Positions 1-8,801 are shown, counted from the stretch's first letter. The stretch: 64,000 nt of DNA from Burkholderia thailandensis E264 (GCF_000012365.1 NC_007651.1:3162001-3226000); one strand, 5' to 3'. Program-made: numbers and translations. The notes: generated by a model not told the origin, from the sequence alone.

Positions 1-159
1 GCGCCCCGATTATGCCGAGCGAGAATGACCGCGCCAAGGCGTTTGGCGCGAATCGGGTACCTGGCTAACAGCCAGATACACTTTTAATGCGAACGAAAGT
101 AAATAGAAAGCAAACCGCCACGCACTGAGACAGCGCTTTCGGAACGAAAGGCGGCCGAA

Positions 160-246
160 TCAGCGGCCGACTTTGTAGAAGAACAACACGGTGCTGCCCG
201 TGAACATGCCGAACAGCGTGAGGGCCATCGCAGTTGCAAGATCCAT
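160..246 (-). CDS. Small single-pass membrane peptide, 28 aa, unknown function
   Basis: A 28-codon reading frame runs from an ATG at 246 to a TGA at 160. A strong Shine-Dalgarno sequence (AAGGAG) lies six bases upstream of the ATG, which is the main reason to believe it is translated. The peptide starts MDLATAMALTLFGMF and ends LFFYKVGR. That is one hydrophobic helix with a short acidic start and a basic end, the usual build of small inner-membrane regulatory peptides (Cyd/Kdp-type accessory subunits are examples of the class). I do not recognise the family. It stands alone, divergent from the epimerase gene, and the DNA to its left (1-159) shows no gene. Confidence 0.5.
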   Translation of the reverse strand: MDLATAMALTLFGMFTGSTVLFFYKVGR

Positions 247-496
247 GCTCGCTCCTTGTTGGGACAGATCCGGCACGATCAACATGACCGGTCCGGGTCA
301 TTATCCTTACAGCTTGCTGTTTTTGACATTCTCGGTTTCCCGCATGTGCGCCATGCACTCGGCGCCCGCCCGTGCTCACGACGAGCTTGCGCCGGCCGCA
401 CGCCCGGTCGCCTGCCGCACCGATGCGCGCGCCCCGCGGCGCGGCGATTCCGCTATCCTTGGCGACCTACCTTGGAAAACCTCGACGCCTGCCACC

Positions 497-1405
497 ATGC
501 CCTCTTTCCAGAATCAGGACATCCTCGAACTCACCGACGGCGCATCGCTCGCACGCATCGCGCCCGAAGCGGGCGGCCGGCTGCTGTCATGGAGTATCGG
601 CGACGCGAGCATCGTCTTCTGGCCCGATGCCGCAGACTGGTCCAATCCCGCGAAGATCCGCGGCGGCAATCCGCTACTGTTCCCGTTTCTCGGCCGGCAT
701 CGAGTGGACGGGCGGATCGGTTTCTGGCGCGACGGCGCGGGTGTCGTGCGCGAACTGCCGATGCACGGCTTCGCGCGCGATCTGCCGTTCGACTCGCAAG
801 CGGACGCCGACGGTCGCGGCGTCACGCTGTCGCTACACGGCAGCGAGCGCACGCATGCCGGCTACCCATTCGAATTCCGCTTCGCCGCACGCTACCGGCT
901 CGTCGACGAGCGCACGCTCGACGTCGCGCTCTCCACGACCAATCTCGGCGACGCACCGCTGCCGCACTACCCGGGCCATCATTTCTATTTCGCGCTGCCG
1001 CACGCCGAGCGTGCGTCGACCGTGCTCGAGTTGCCGCCGACTCGGCGGCGCCGCCAGCTCGACGACGGCTCGATCAGCGCCCCCGAACCCGGATCATCGC
1101 GCTATACGCTCGACGATCCGGCCATCCTCGACCGCTTCCACTGCCTAGACGGCATTCCCGCCGAGCCGGTGCGCGTGCTGATGCCCGGCCGCCGGCACGC
1201 GATCGAGATCGACCTGAACCGTCCGGGCTCGGTGCCGTGGTACGCGGTGACGACCTGGACCGAAGCACCCGGATCGAACTTCTATTGCATCGAGCCATGG
1301 CTCGGCCTGCCTGACGCGATTCACAACGGCCTTGGCCTGCGGCATGTCGCGCCCGGCGCGACGGAAACCGCCGCGCTGCGCATTCGCGTGACGCCGCTCG
1401 CCTGA
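497..1405 (+). CDS. Aldose 1-epimerase family protein
   Basis: The 302-residue product belongs to the galactose mutarotase-like family (aldose 1-epimerase, or hexose-6-phosphate mutarotase), which interconverts alpha and beta anomers of sugars in the cytoplasm. The MHGFARD motif near residue 90 and PHYPGHHFYF near residue 160 supply the two conserved histidines. CIEPWLGLPDA near residue 265 supplies the conserved glutamate that acts as general base. The length fits the family. I place the start at the ATG at 497 because the protein then begins just ahead of the first beta strand; the frame extends upstream to 191 with composition that does not look coding. The Shine-Dalgarno is weak. The sugar substrate cannot be read from the sequence. 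Confidence 0.85.
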   Translation: MPSFQNQDILELTDGASLARIAPEAGGRLLSWSIGDASIVFWPDAADWSNPAKIRGGNPLLFPFLGRHRVDGRIGFWRDGAGVVRELPMHGFARDLPFDSQADADGRGVTLSLHGSERTHAGYPFEFRFAARYRLVDERTLDVALSTTNLGDAPLPHYPGHHFYFALPHAERASTVLELPPTRRRRQLDDGSISAPEPGSSRYTLDDPAILDRFHCLDGIPAEPVRVLMPGRRHAIEIDLNRPGSVPWYAVTTWTEAPGSNFYCIEPWLGLPDAIHNGLGLRHVAPGATETAALRIRVTPLA

Positions 1406-1624
1406 CGCGCCCGGCCGGCGTCGGCGCGCGCCCGCACGATGCGGCGCGGCTCCCCTCGCGAGCGTCTGCCGCGCCGCCCCGCCTCACCCGCACGCATCCT
1501 TCCACGCAAGCCCTTCCGACGCCGATGCTGGCCCGAAACGGCGAGGCCCGTACCGAACCCGTTAAAATTAGACGTTTTTGTATCCGCCGCCGCGCACCGT
1601 CGCGGCGGCGCCTTGCGAGGTTCA

Positions 1625-2326
1625 ATGTTTCTGAAAACAACGAGACGACTCGTCGTCGCATCGCTTGCCGCGCTGCTCGCCGCGTGCGGCTCGACGCCCG
1701 TCGGTCCCGGCTTCTACCGGGTCGAGCGCGGCGACACGCTCTCCAAGATCGCGCGATCGAACCGCCAGTCGGTCGCGAACATCGTCCGCTGGAACCAGAT
1801 CACGAATCCCGACGCGATCGAAGTCGGTCAAGTACTGCGCATCGCGCCGCCGCCCGGCTCCGCGTCGACGCCGGGCACGACGAGCGCATCGCGTAGCCCG
1901 AGTCGCCCGGCGCCCTCGTCGCCCGCCACATCGTCCGCGCCTTCCGTGAAGCCCGCGTCGAGCATCTCACTCGTCTGGCCCGCCGCCGGCAACGTGATCC
2001 GCTCGTTCGACGGAGCGAAATCGAAGGGCATCGACATCGCGAACACCGCAGGCACGCCCGTCCTCGCGGCGGCGGCCGGCACGGTCGTCTATGCGGGCAA
2101 CGGCCTGCGCGGCTATGGCAATCTGCTGATCATCAAGCACAACGCCGATTTTCTGACGACGTACGCGCACAACCGCACGCTGCTCGCGAAGGAAGGCCAG
2201 ACGGTCGCGCAGGGGCAGAAGATCGCGGAGATGGGTGATACCGACAACGATCGCGTCGCGCTGCACTTCGAGCTGCGCTACGGCGGCCGCTCGATCGATC
2301 CCGCCCGCTACCTGCCGTCGCGCTGA
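1625..2326 (+). CDS. LysM/LytM (degenerate M23) lipoprotein, NlpD/ActS-type amidase activator
   Basis: This 233-residue lipoprotein has a signal peptide ending in LLAACG (lipobox, residues about 16-21), a LysM peptidoglycan-binding domain (FYRVERGDTLSKIA, residues about 30-76), a Ser/Pro/Thr-rich linker, and a C-terminal LytM domain (about 125-230). Two of the four usual zinc ligands are missing: the first His is Ser in SKGIDIAN and the HLHFE motif reads ALHFE. The domain should therefore be inactive as a peptidase. That matches NlpD, EnvC and ActS (YgeR), which bind peptidoglycan and switch on cell-wall amidases during division. The start ATG at 1625 is immediately followed by the basic n-region of the signal. 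It is not next to surE/pcm/rpoS, the usual nlpD setting, so I leave the symbol blank. Confidence 0.85.
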   Translation: MFLKTTRRLVVASLAALLAACGSTPVGPGFYRVERGDTLSKIARSNRQSVANIVRWNQITNPDAIEVGQVLRIAPPPGSASTPGTTSASRSPSRPAPSSPATSSAPSVKPASSISLVWPAAGNVIRSFDGAKSKGIDIANTAGTPVLAAAAGTVVYAGNGLRGYGNLLIIKHNADFLTTYAHNRTLLAKEGQTVAQGQKIAEMGDTDNDRVALHFELRYGGRSIDPARYLPSR

Positions 2327-2398
2327 CGCGGCGCAGCGCGCACGACGGCGCGACGTACGCAGTCCGGCGCGTGCCGGGCGAACGGATCAGGAATGCGA

Positions 2399-2518
2399 TC
2401 AGCGTTTGCGCAGCCGGCCGTGCAGACGGCCGGACAGCGGATCGACGTGGCGCGCGAACGCCACCAGCGCGCCGATCCCTATGACGCTGAGCCCCGTAGC
2501 TATCAGAAGCAGGTTCAT
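2399..2518 (-). CDS. Small membrane protein, 39 aa, unknown function
   Basis: The peptide begins MNLLLIATGLSVIGIGALV and continues with a basic tail rich in Arg and His (RLHGRLRKR at the end). It has one transmembrane helix followed by a positively charged cytoplasmic tail. I chose the ATG at 2518 because the hydrophobic segment starts right there; the frame runs open further upstream but with arginine-rich, non-coding-looking composition. No clear Shine-Dalgarno precedes it, which lowers confidence. It sits between the LytM lipoprotein gene and the acyl-CoA synthetase gene, on the opposite strand to both. Confidence 0.45.
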   Translation of the reverse strand: MNLLLIATGLSVIGIGALVAFARHVDPLSGRLHGRLRKR

Positions 2519-2674
2519 GGTCGTATCTATCGTTGGTAAAACGATCATACGCAGCATTTGTGGTTTGTGCATGAACGTGCCGTCTAGGATCGACCCTAAC
2601 GGGCGAGCGCGCGCCCGGCGATTCGGTGTACTGTGCATCGAAACGGCACACGAAAAAACGACCGGAGACGCACG

Positions 2675-4300
2675 ATGCTGCCCCATGCCGCCGATTACGC
2701 CGAGCTCGTCGACCGCTTCGCATGGCGCGTTCCCGCGCGCTACAACATCGGCGTCGACGCATGCGACAAGTGGGCCGACGGCAGCGGCCGCGTCGCACTG
2801 ATTCACGAGCATGCGGACGGCTTCATTACACGCTACACGTTCGACGAGTTGAGGAGCGGCTCTAATCGACTCGCGAACAGCTTCGCACGCGCGGGCGTGA
2901 AGCGCGGCGACCGGATCGGCATCCTGCTCGCGCAATGCCCGGAAACGGCGATCGCCCATCTGGCCGCCTACAAGCTAGGCGCGATCGCAGTCCCTCTCTT
3001 CACGCTGTTCGGCGCGGACGCGCTCGAATTCCGCCTCGGCGACAGCGGCGCCGTCGCAGTCGTCACCGATCGCGCCGGCTACGAGAAGATCGCGCCGCTG
3101 CACGCATCGCTGCCGTCACTCGCGACGATCTACTGCGTCGACGGCGCGCCCGATCTCGCCGAGCCCGGCGTGCTCGCATTCGATGCGGCGCTCGCGGCCG
3201 AATCGGACACGTTTCAGCCGGCGGACACATCGGCCGACGATCCCGCGCTCATCATCTACACGTCCGGCACGACGGGCAAACCCAAGGGCGCGCTGCACGC
3301 GCACCGGGTGCTGCTCGGCCATCTGCCGGGCGTCGAGATGTCGCAAAACCTGTTTCCCGCGCGTGCGCGCCTGTTCTGGACGCCCGCCGACTGGGCGTGG
3401 ATCGGCGGGCTCCTCGACGTCCTGCTGCCGTCGCTGCATCACGGCGTGCCGGTGCTCGCGCGACGCTTCGAGAAATTCGACGGAGCAGCCGCGTTCGAGC
3501 TGCTCGCGCGGCACGGCGTCACGCACACGTTCTTGCCGCCGACCGCACTGAAGCTGATGCGCGCGGCCGTCACGCAGCCTCGCGGGCACTACGCGCTCGC
3601 GCTCGAATCGGTGGCGAGCGGCGGCGAGTCGCTCGGCGCCGAACTCGTCGCATGGGGCCGCGATGCGTTCGGCGTGACGATCAACGAGTTCTACGGCCAG
3701 ACCGAATGCAACGTCGTGTTGTCGTCGTGCGGCGCGCTGTTCGAGCCGCGCGCGGGCACGATCGGCAAGGCCGTGCCCGGACATCGCGTCGCGATCGTCG
3801 ACGATGCAGGCAACGTGCTGCCGCCCGGCGCCGAGGGCAACATCGGCGTACGTGCGCCCGACCCCGTGATGTTCATCGGCTATTGGCGCAAGCCTGATGC
3901 AACTCGCGAGAAATTCGCCGGCGGCTTTCTGCTGACGGGCGACGTCGGCGTCGCCGACGCCGACGGCTTCGTTCGCTTTGTCGGCCGCGACGACGACGTG
4001 ATCACGAGCGCCGGCTACCGGATCGGCCCGAGTCCGATCGAGGACTGTCTACTCAAGCACCCGGCCGTACGAATGGCGGCTGTCGTCGGCGTGCCCGACG
4101 CGACCCGCACCGAGATCGTCAAGGCGTTCGTCGTGCTGAACGCCGGCTACGAAGCAAACGACGCGCTCGCACGCGAGTTGCAGGCGCACGTGAAGACACG
4201 GCTCGCCGCACACGAATATCCGCGCGCGGTCGCATTCGTCGACAACCTGCCGATGACCGCGACGGGCAAGATCATCCGCCGCGCGCTGCGCGACGCTTGA
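2675..4300 (+). CDS. AMP-forming acyl-CoA synthetase (acetyl/medium-chain type)
   Basis: A 541-residue ANL-superfamily enzyme that activates a carboxylic acid to its acyl-adenylate and then to the CoA thioester. The P-loop-like A3 motif YTSGTTGKPKG is at residues about 194-204. The hinge region reads TGDVGVADADGF, followed by GYRIGP near 447, and the catalytic C-terminal lysine is in TATGK near 529. The layout is closest to acetyl-CoA synthetase-like and medium-chain acyl-CoA synthetases (AcsA/ACSM group) rather than long-chain FadD. The ATG at 2675 has GGAG seven bases ahead; an upstream ATG at 2633 in the same frame would add 14 unlikely residues. It is monocistronic as far as can be seen. 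The substrate is not determinable from sequence. Confidence 0.88.
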   Translation: MLPHAADYAELVDRFAWRVPARYNIGVDACDKWADGSGRVALIHEHADGFITRYTFDELRSGSNRLANSFARAGVKRGDRIGILLAQCPETAIAHLAAYKLGAIAVPLFTLFGADALEFRLGDSGAVAVVTDRAGYEKIAPLHASLPSLATIYCVDGAPDLAEPGVLAFDAALAAESDTFQPADTSADDPALIIYTSGTTGKPKGALHAHRVLLGHLPGVEMSQNLFPARARLFWTPADWAWIGGLLDVLLPSLHHGVPVLARRFEKFDGAAAFELLARHGVTHTFLPPTALKLMRAAVTQPRGHYALALESVASGGESLGAELVAWGRDAFGVTINEFYGQTECNVVLSSCGALFEPRAGTIGKAVPGHRVAIVDDAGNVLPPGAEGNIGVRAPDPVMFIGYWRKPDATREKFAGGFLLTGDVGVADADGFVRFVGRDDDVITSAGYRIGPSPIEDCLLKHPAVRMAAVVGVPDATRTEIVKAFVVLNAGYEANDALARELQAHVKTRLAAHEYPRAVAFVDNLPMTATGKIIRRALRDA

Positions 4301-4565
4301 CGCGCGCGATGCGCCGCGCATCGTCGCGTTGCCGCATGAGCGAAGCAGCCGGGCCGCTCTGCGCTTATGCGCGACACCGGCATCGCGGCCGCCGTGCAAA
4401 TAGCGCGGCGGCACCCGCGCCTGCCGTTCGAACGCCGCGTCGACACACGCACGCCCCGATCGTCGCATGCCGCCGTCCGTCGCGAAACTCGTCCGAACGG
4501 CCGAGTCTCGCCGGCCGCGCGAATGGTTTATAGTTGCGCTCACTGTCGTTCCGTCACGTCACTCC

Positions 4566-4883
4566 ATGTCTTCGAACACCCCATCCTCCGAGTCGCACAG
4601 CCCGCTCTATCTGAACCTGCTCGGCGAAACCGCGAAGATCGACTGGTGCGATCTCGAGCGTTTTTTCGCGCAAGGCAAGCTGCTGTCGGTCGCGCGCGAT
4701 CTCGATCTCGTGAGCGTTGCCGAAGCGATCGCAAGTGACGACAAGGAACAGGTCACGCGCTGGTTGTCCGCGGGCCACGTCGAGCGGATGCAGGCCAGCA
4801 CCGCGCAGGATTATGCAACGCGCGATCCGGAGCTCTGGGCAGTCGTCGTGTCGCCGTGGGTGTGCGTGCAGGAACGCGCATAA
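4566..4883 (+). CDS. DUF2288 family protein
   Basis: A 105-residue cytoplasmic acidic protein with the features of the DUF2288 family: LLGETAKIDWCDLERFFAQG near residue 15, a central RDLDLVSVAEAIASDD segment, and ELWAVVVSPWVCVQE at the end. The function of the family is not known. There is no signal peptide or membrane segment. The ATG at 4566 opens the conserved part. A TATAGT hexamer about 35 bases upstream (around 4530) is a possible -10 element. The stop is only seven bases from the MATE transporter ATG, so the two are probably co-transcribed. Confidence 0.75.
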   Translation: MSSNTPSSESHSPLYLNLLGETAKIDWCDLERFFAQGKLLSVARDLDLVSVAEAIASDDKEQVTRWLSAGHVERMQASTAQDYATRDPELWAVVVSPWVCVQERA

Positions 4884-4890
4884 CGCCGCG

Positions 4891-6282
4891 ATGTCCGCCT
4901 CCTCCACTTCCGCGCACGCGGGCGAAGACCCCGAGCCGCGACCTGCCGGGAACCGGCATCGGCGCGTCCTCGGCCTCGCGCTGCCGATCATCGCCGCGAA
5001 CCTCACGCAACCGATTCTCGGCGCAGTCGACACGGCCGTCGCCGGCCACCTGAACGGCCCGCAATATCTCGGCGGTGTCGCGCTCGGCGGCCTCTTCTTC
5101 AGTTTCGTGTACTGGGGCTTCGGCTTCCTGCGGATGGGAACGACCGGGCTCGTCGCGCAGGCATTCGGCGCGAATGACCTCGCGGGAATCCGCATCAACG
5201 TGCTGCGCGCGCTCCTGCTGGCGTTCGCGCTCGGCGCGGCGGTGCTCGCGCTGCAGACACCGCTCGTCGGCATCGCGTTCGCCGCGCTCGGCGGTAGCGA
5301 TGCAGTGCGCGCAACCGCGCTCGAATACGCTCACGCACGAATCTGGGCCGCGCCGTTCGCGCTCGCGAACTATGTCGTGCTCGGCTATCTGCTCGGCATG
5401 CAGCGCGTGCGTCTAGCGCTCGTGATCCAGGTGTTCGTCAACGTCGTCAACATCGGCGCCGTGCTGCTCTACGTGTACCGCTTCGACTGGGGTGTCGCCG
5501 GCATCGGCGCCGCGACCGCGACCGCCGACATCACGGGCTTCGCGCTCAGCTTGCTGCTGCTGCGCTGGCTGAACCCGCGCGGCCTCGCGAAGATCGGTCG
5601 CGCCGAACTCTTCGATCGCGCGGCGCTCGCGCGTCTCGTCGCCCTCAATCGCGATATCTTCATCCGCACGCTGTGCCTGCTGTCGGCGTTCGGCTGGTTC
5701 GCGCATCTCGGTGCGCGGCAAGGCGACGCAACGCTCGCAGCCAACGCGCTGCTCCTCAATTTCCAGACTTTCATGGCATATGCGCTCGACGGCTTCGCGC
5801 ATGCTGCCGAGGCGCTCGTCGGCGCCGCGGCCGGCGCGCGAAATCGCGATGCATTCCGGCAAGCGCTGCGCACGACGTTCTTGTGGGCGGGAATCGGCGC
5901 GCTCGCGTTCGCGCTCGCCTATTGGGGCGCCGGCAGTTGGATCGTCGCGCAGCTCACCGATCAATCGTCCGTGCGCGGCGTAGCAGAACGCTATCTTCCG
6001 TGGGCCGCGCTCTCGCCGGTCATTTCCGTCTGGGGCTTCATGCTCGACGGCGTGTTCATCGGCGCGACGCACACGCGCGCACTGATGCGAGCGATGGCGA
6101 CATCGTTCGCGCTGTTCGTCGCCGCAACGCTCGCGCTGGTCGGCCCGTTCGGCAATCACGGGCTCTGGATCGCATTGCTCGTGTTCATGGCCGCACGCGG
6201 CGCGACGCTTGCACGCCGGCTGCCGGCGCTCGAGCAAGCCATCGCGCAAGACGCGGCGGCGCCGGCGCGCGCCGCCGGCTGA
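4891..6282 (+). CDS. MATE-family multidrug/toxin exporter (DinF-like)
   Basis: A 463-residue integral membrane protein with about twelve hydrophobic helices in two related halves, typical of MATE exporters that pump cationic drugs and metabolites out in exchange for H+ or Na+. The first helix region carries LGLALPIIAANLTQPILG followed by VDTAVAGHL, the hallmark N-terminal MATE pattern of the DinF-like subgroup. I use the ATG at 4891, seven bases after the DUF2288 stop; longer starts in this frame would run back into that gene. The short spacing suggests an operon with DUF2288. Its substrate cannot be inferred. Confidence 0.87.
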   Translation: MSASSTSAHAGEDPEPRPAGNRHRRVLGLALPIIAANLTQPILGAVDTAVAGHLNGPQYLGGVALGGLFFSFVYWGFGFLRMGTTGLVAQAFGANDLAGIRINVLRALLLAFALGAAVLALQTPLVGIAFAALGGSDAVRATALEYAHARIWAAPFALANYVVLGYLLGMQRVRLALVIQVFVNVVNIGAVLLYVYRFDWGVAGIGAATATADITGFALSLLLLRWLNPRGLAKIGRAELFDRAALARLVALNRDIFIRTLCLLSAFGWFAHLGARQGDATLAANALLLNFQTFMAYALDGFAHAAEALVGAAAGARNRDAFRQALRTTFLWAGIGALAFALAYWGAGSWIVAQLTDQSSVRGVAERYLPWAALSPVISVWGFMLDGVFIGATHTRALMRAMATSFALFVAATLALVGPFGNHGLWIALLVFMAARGATLARRLPALEQAIAQDAAAPARAAG

Positions 6283-6360
6283 CGCGCACATCGCGCCGGC
6301 CACGGTAAAGACGACGCCCATCCGCGTCGCGCATCGGCGGCCGCCGGTCGTCGATCGCCG

Positions 6361-6510
6361 TCAGCCCGGCATGCAAGCGCCGGCGGCCAGATCGCGTCGC
6401 CCACGCGGCTCGCTCGGACGCGGACGCGTATCAATCGTCCGGCTGAAGGCCAACATGCTCATCACGCGCTTTCCATCCGCCGCCACGTATGCCGCCTCGA
6501 TCGCGGTCAT
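6361..6510 (-). CDS. Possible short reading frame overlapping the lipoprotein gene, 49 aa
   Basis: This frame starts MTAIEAAYVAADGKRVMSML and its ATG overlaps the TGA of the lipoprotein gene by the classic ATGA arrangement, which would allow translational coupling. The first 30 residues look protein-like; the rest is rich in Arg and Pro. No family is recognised and there is no independent Shine-Dalgarno. The overlap geometry is the only positive argument, so it is a weak call. Confidence 0.28.
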   Translation of the reverse strand: MTAIEAAYVAADGKRVMSMLAFSRTIDTRPRPSEPRGRRDLAAGACMPG

Positions 6511-6695
6511 TTCGCAGGCGTCGCAATGCCTCCGCCCGCGCCGGGCTCGCCGAGCATCGACGGCGGCGTCATGTCGGTCGGCACGCCCTGATAGTCGGGC
6601 GGATCTTGCGGCGGCGTGCCGCGGCGGCCCCTGGGATCGCTCGCGCAGCCGGCGAGCGCAGCCGCCACGAGCGCGGCGATGACAATGCGAATCAT
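6507..6695 (-). CDS. Small outer-envelope lipoprotein, 62 aa
   Basis: The product starts MIRIVIAALVAAALAGCASD, a textbook lipoprotein signal with the lipobox LAGC (cysteine at residue 17). The mature part is only about 45 residues and is rich in Pro, Gly and Asp. AGGAA sits seven bases ahead of the ATG. It has no recognisable domain; the mature part is too short for an enzyme and may be a structural or entericidin-like lipopeptide. It is convergent with the MATE gene. Confidence 0.68.
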   Translation of the reverse strand: MIRIVIAALVAAALAGCASDPRGRRGTPPQDPPDYQGVPTDMTPPSMLGEPGAGGGIATPAK

Positions 6696-6863
6696 GGAAT
6701 TCCTCGAGATGATCGGTCGATCGCGCCCCGGTTCTCACCGGATAGCGCCCGGCGAGTCTACTGTAAATCGGCGCGCGATGACGCCGACGCGCGGCTTCGC
6801 GTCCGCGTCGGCATGTCCTACTATGTAGACGTGGCGCTACGTCCGTTTGAAAGGAGGACTGCC

Positions 6864-7034
6864 ATGGATGCCGAATCGATTGCAGGCCTGATCGGCCTGG
6901 GTATCGGGCTGCTGGTGCTCGTCAGCTTGTCGGTGTACGAATCGCGCGAGTACAAGCGCGCGCACAACGGTGAAGGCATGATCCATCACTGGATGGCCGA
7001 GCATCACTTGCTCGACTGGCGGCGCAAGCACTGA
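6864..7034 (+). CDS. Small membrane protein, 56 aa
   Basis: A 56-codon frame with a near-perfect Shine-Dalgarno (AAGGAGG, positions 6851-6857) six bases before the ATG at 6864. Residues 5-25 (SIAGLIGLGIGLLVLVSLSV) form one transmembrane helix after an acidic start. The tail is charged and His/Trp-rich (HHWMAEHHLLDWRRKH). No family is recognised. The strong ribosome site and regular helix make translation likely. Confidence 0.65.
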   Translation: MDAESIAGLIGLGIGLLVLVSLSVYESREYKRAHNGEGMIHHWMAEHHLLDWRRKH

Positions 7035-7295
7035 CGCCCGAGCGCCCCGCTTCCGCCGCCTCACGGATGACGAGCGCGCCGCCGCGCGCGAGAACGCACG
7101 GCGCGCCTGCGTCGGGCGCGGACACGCCCGCTCGGGATCACCGCTGATGCCGGCCTGCGGCCTGCGGGACAGACGCCGTTTGCGCGCCGGAATGTGCGCG
7201 ACCGCAGCGCGTCGCGAATCGCGCGGTGCATACGAAATCCACGACGCGGCAGCATGCGCCGCCGCTTCGATTCACTGAACGATTCGATTGCCGAT
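7035..7295. other. Intergenic stretch without a gene
   Basis: Between the small membrane protein and the olsB terminator I see GC-rich DNA with no reading frame of protein-like composition and no clear promoter or repeat. Confidence 0.5.
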
Positions 7296-7331
7296 GAAAA
7301 ACGGCACGGCGACGCAATATCGCCGTGCCGT
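7296..7331 (-). terminator. Rho-independent terminator of olsB
   Basis: An 11-bp perfect stem (ACGGCACGGCG at 7301-7311 with CGCCGTGCCGT at 7321-7331) and a nine-base loop is followed on the minus strand by TTTTT. It lies about 40 bases beyond the olsB stop codon. Confidence 0.85.
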
Positions 7332-7372
7332 CACGCCGCGCGGACCGATCGTTCCGTTCGCGCCCGGCCGCG

Positions 7373-8191
7373 TCAGCGCGGCAGCGGATCGCTCAGGAAG
7401 TGGCGCGCGTAGCGGGCGTTGATGTCCGACAGGCGGAACAGCGTCAGGAAGTCCGCGCAATTGAAGTCGGGGTCCCACGCGGGTGCGCCGCAGATCTTCG
7501 CGCCGAGCCGCAGGTAGCCCTTGATGAGCGGCGGCGGCGCGACCTTCACGCCGGTCTGCAACTCGTCGACGGGCAACGGCGTGTGCGGGAACGCCCGGTA
7601 TTCCGGCGCCGTCAGTGCGTCGCCGAGCGATTGATAGAGATTCGCCGCGTAGTGGCCGCCGTCGGCCATCGAAACGCTCGCGCAGCCGAGCATCGTCTCG
7701 TAGCCGTTTTGCAGCATGTAGGTGCCGAGGCCACCCCACAGCGCCATGATGACGGCGCCGCTGCGATAATCGCGATGCACGCACGAGCGGCCGACCTCGA
7801 CCATCTTCGAGCGCAGGTGCGTGAGACGCGACAAGTCGAACTCGCCTTCCGCGTACAGGCGGCCGACACGCGCCGCCTGATGCGGCGGCAGCACGCGATA
7901 GGTGCCGACGACCTTCAGCGTGTCGAGATCGCGCACAAGCAAGTGATCGCAGTAAGGGTCGAACGGATCGACATCGAGCCCAGCCGGGCCGCTCACGTGC
8001 GCGCCCATTTCCTCGGCGAACACGCTGTGGCGCAGCCGCTGCGCTTCGCGCAGCTCGTCTTCGGTGCGCGCCCATGCGGCGCGCAGGCGGAACTCGGCGG
8101 TGACCGTCTCGGCCGCACGCGGCAGCCGGCGGCGCGGCAGGTCAAGGGGTAGCGAGGCAAGTGGGAGCGTAGGCGTCGGCAGTTCTCGCAT
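7373..8191 (-). CDS. olsB: L-ornithine N(alpha)-acyltransferase (GNAT-like)
   Basis: The 272-residue product fits OlsB, which transfers a 3-hydroxyacyl group from acyl carrier protein to ornithine to make lyso-ornithine lipid, a phosphorus-free membrane lipid. Recognisable blocks are the N-terminal LREAQRLRHSVFAEEMGAHV, DPFDPYCDHLLVRD, the GTYRVLPP strand, and EVGRSCVHRDYRSGAVI in the acetyltransferase-type core. The ATG at 8191 has AGGAAA upstream; the frame is open further back but without a ribosome site. No olsA-like partner acyltransferase lies next to it. A strong terminator follows. Alternative: another hemolysin-like GNAT acyltransferase of the same superfamily. Confidence 0.8.
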   Translation of the reverse strand: MRELPTPTLPLASLPLDLPRRRLPRAAETVTAEFRLRAAWARTEDELREAQRLRHSVFAEEMGAHVSGPAGLDVDPFDPYCDHLLVRDLDTLKVVGTYRVLPPHQAARVGRLYAEGEFDLSRLTHLRSKMVEVGRSCVHRDYRSGAVIMALWGGLGTYMLQNGYETMLGCASVSMADGGHYAANLYQSLGDALTAPEYRAFPHTPLPVDELQTGVKVAPPPLIKGYLRLGAKICGAPAWDPDFNCADFLTLFRLSDINARYARHFLSDPLPR

Positions 8192-8342
8192 TAGGCTTTC
8201 CTGGTCGTAAGGAAGGAGACGACATGCCCGCCAATGTAGTAACCGGCCGTGACGCTTACGTGGCAAAACGGTGTCCATTCGGTGACGTGTCGCCGATTTG
8301 ACTTTAGCAGAAAGCGGGGAATGGCGTTTGATTGCGCCCCAA

Positions 8343-8801
8343 TCAAACCAGATCGGGCGAAATGGCCGCGCGCAGCACGGTCTGCCCATTGCCTTCGCGC
8401 GTGCGGCTCGAAAACCACAGCAGCCCGCCCTTCCTGATGCTCCAGCTCTCGTCGGAGCCGGCGAGCAGATATGCGGCCACGCTGCCGAGCGTCGGCTGAT
8501 GCCCGACGACGACGACCGTCGATGCGATCCCGTCCGGCCAACCGGCCGCGGCGAGCACGTCCCCGACGTCGCAGCCGGGGGCAAGCGCGTTCGCGGTTCG
8601 GTAGTGATCGGTCAGCGCCTCGGCCGTCTGCACGGTGCGCGCGGCGGGGCTCGCAAGCACCGTCGCATGGCGCTCGATGCGCGCGCGCAGCCACTTCGCG
8701 ACGGCCTGCGCGTCCTTGCGGCCGCGCGCGGTCAACTGGCGCGCGAGATCGGTGCTCGCGTAGTCTTCGGCTTCGGCATGTCGCCAGAGAATCAGGTTCA
8801 T
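8343..8801 (-). CDS. sixA: SixA-type phosphohistidine phosphatase
   Basis: A 152-residue single-domain histidine phosphatase. The catalytic RHG-type motif reads LWRHAEAED at residues 5-13, the second arginine is in LASPAARTVQTAEAL near residue 50, and the second histidine is in VVVVGHQPTLG near residue 98. SixA removes phosphate from histidine phosphotransfer domains such as those of ArcB and from PTS proteins. The size and motif spacing match SixA rather than the larger phosphoglycerate mutases. The ATG at 8801 opens right at the first beta strand. The stop lies 150 bases upstream of olsB on the same strand. Confidence 0.85.
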   Translation of the reverse strand: MNLILWRHAEAEDYASTDLARQLTARGRKDAQAVAKWLRARIERHATVLASPAARTVQTAEALTDHYRTANALAPGCDVGDVLAAAGWPDGIASTVVVVGHQPTLGSVAAYLLAGSDESWSIRKGGLLWFSSRTREGNGQTVLRAAISPDLV

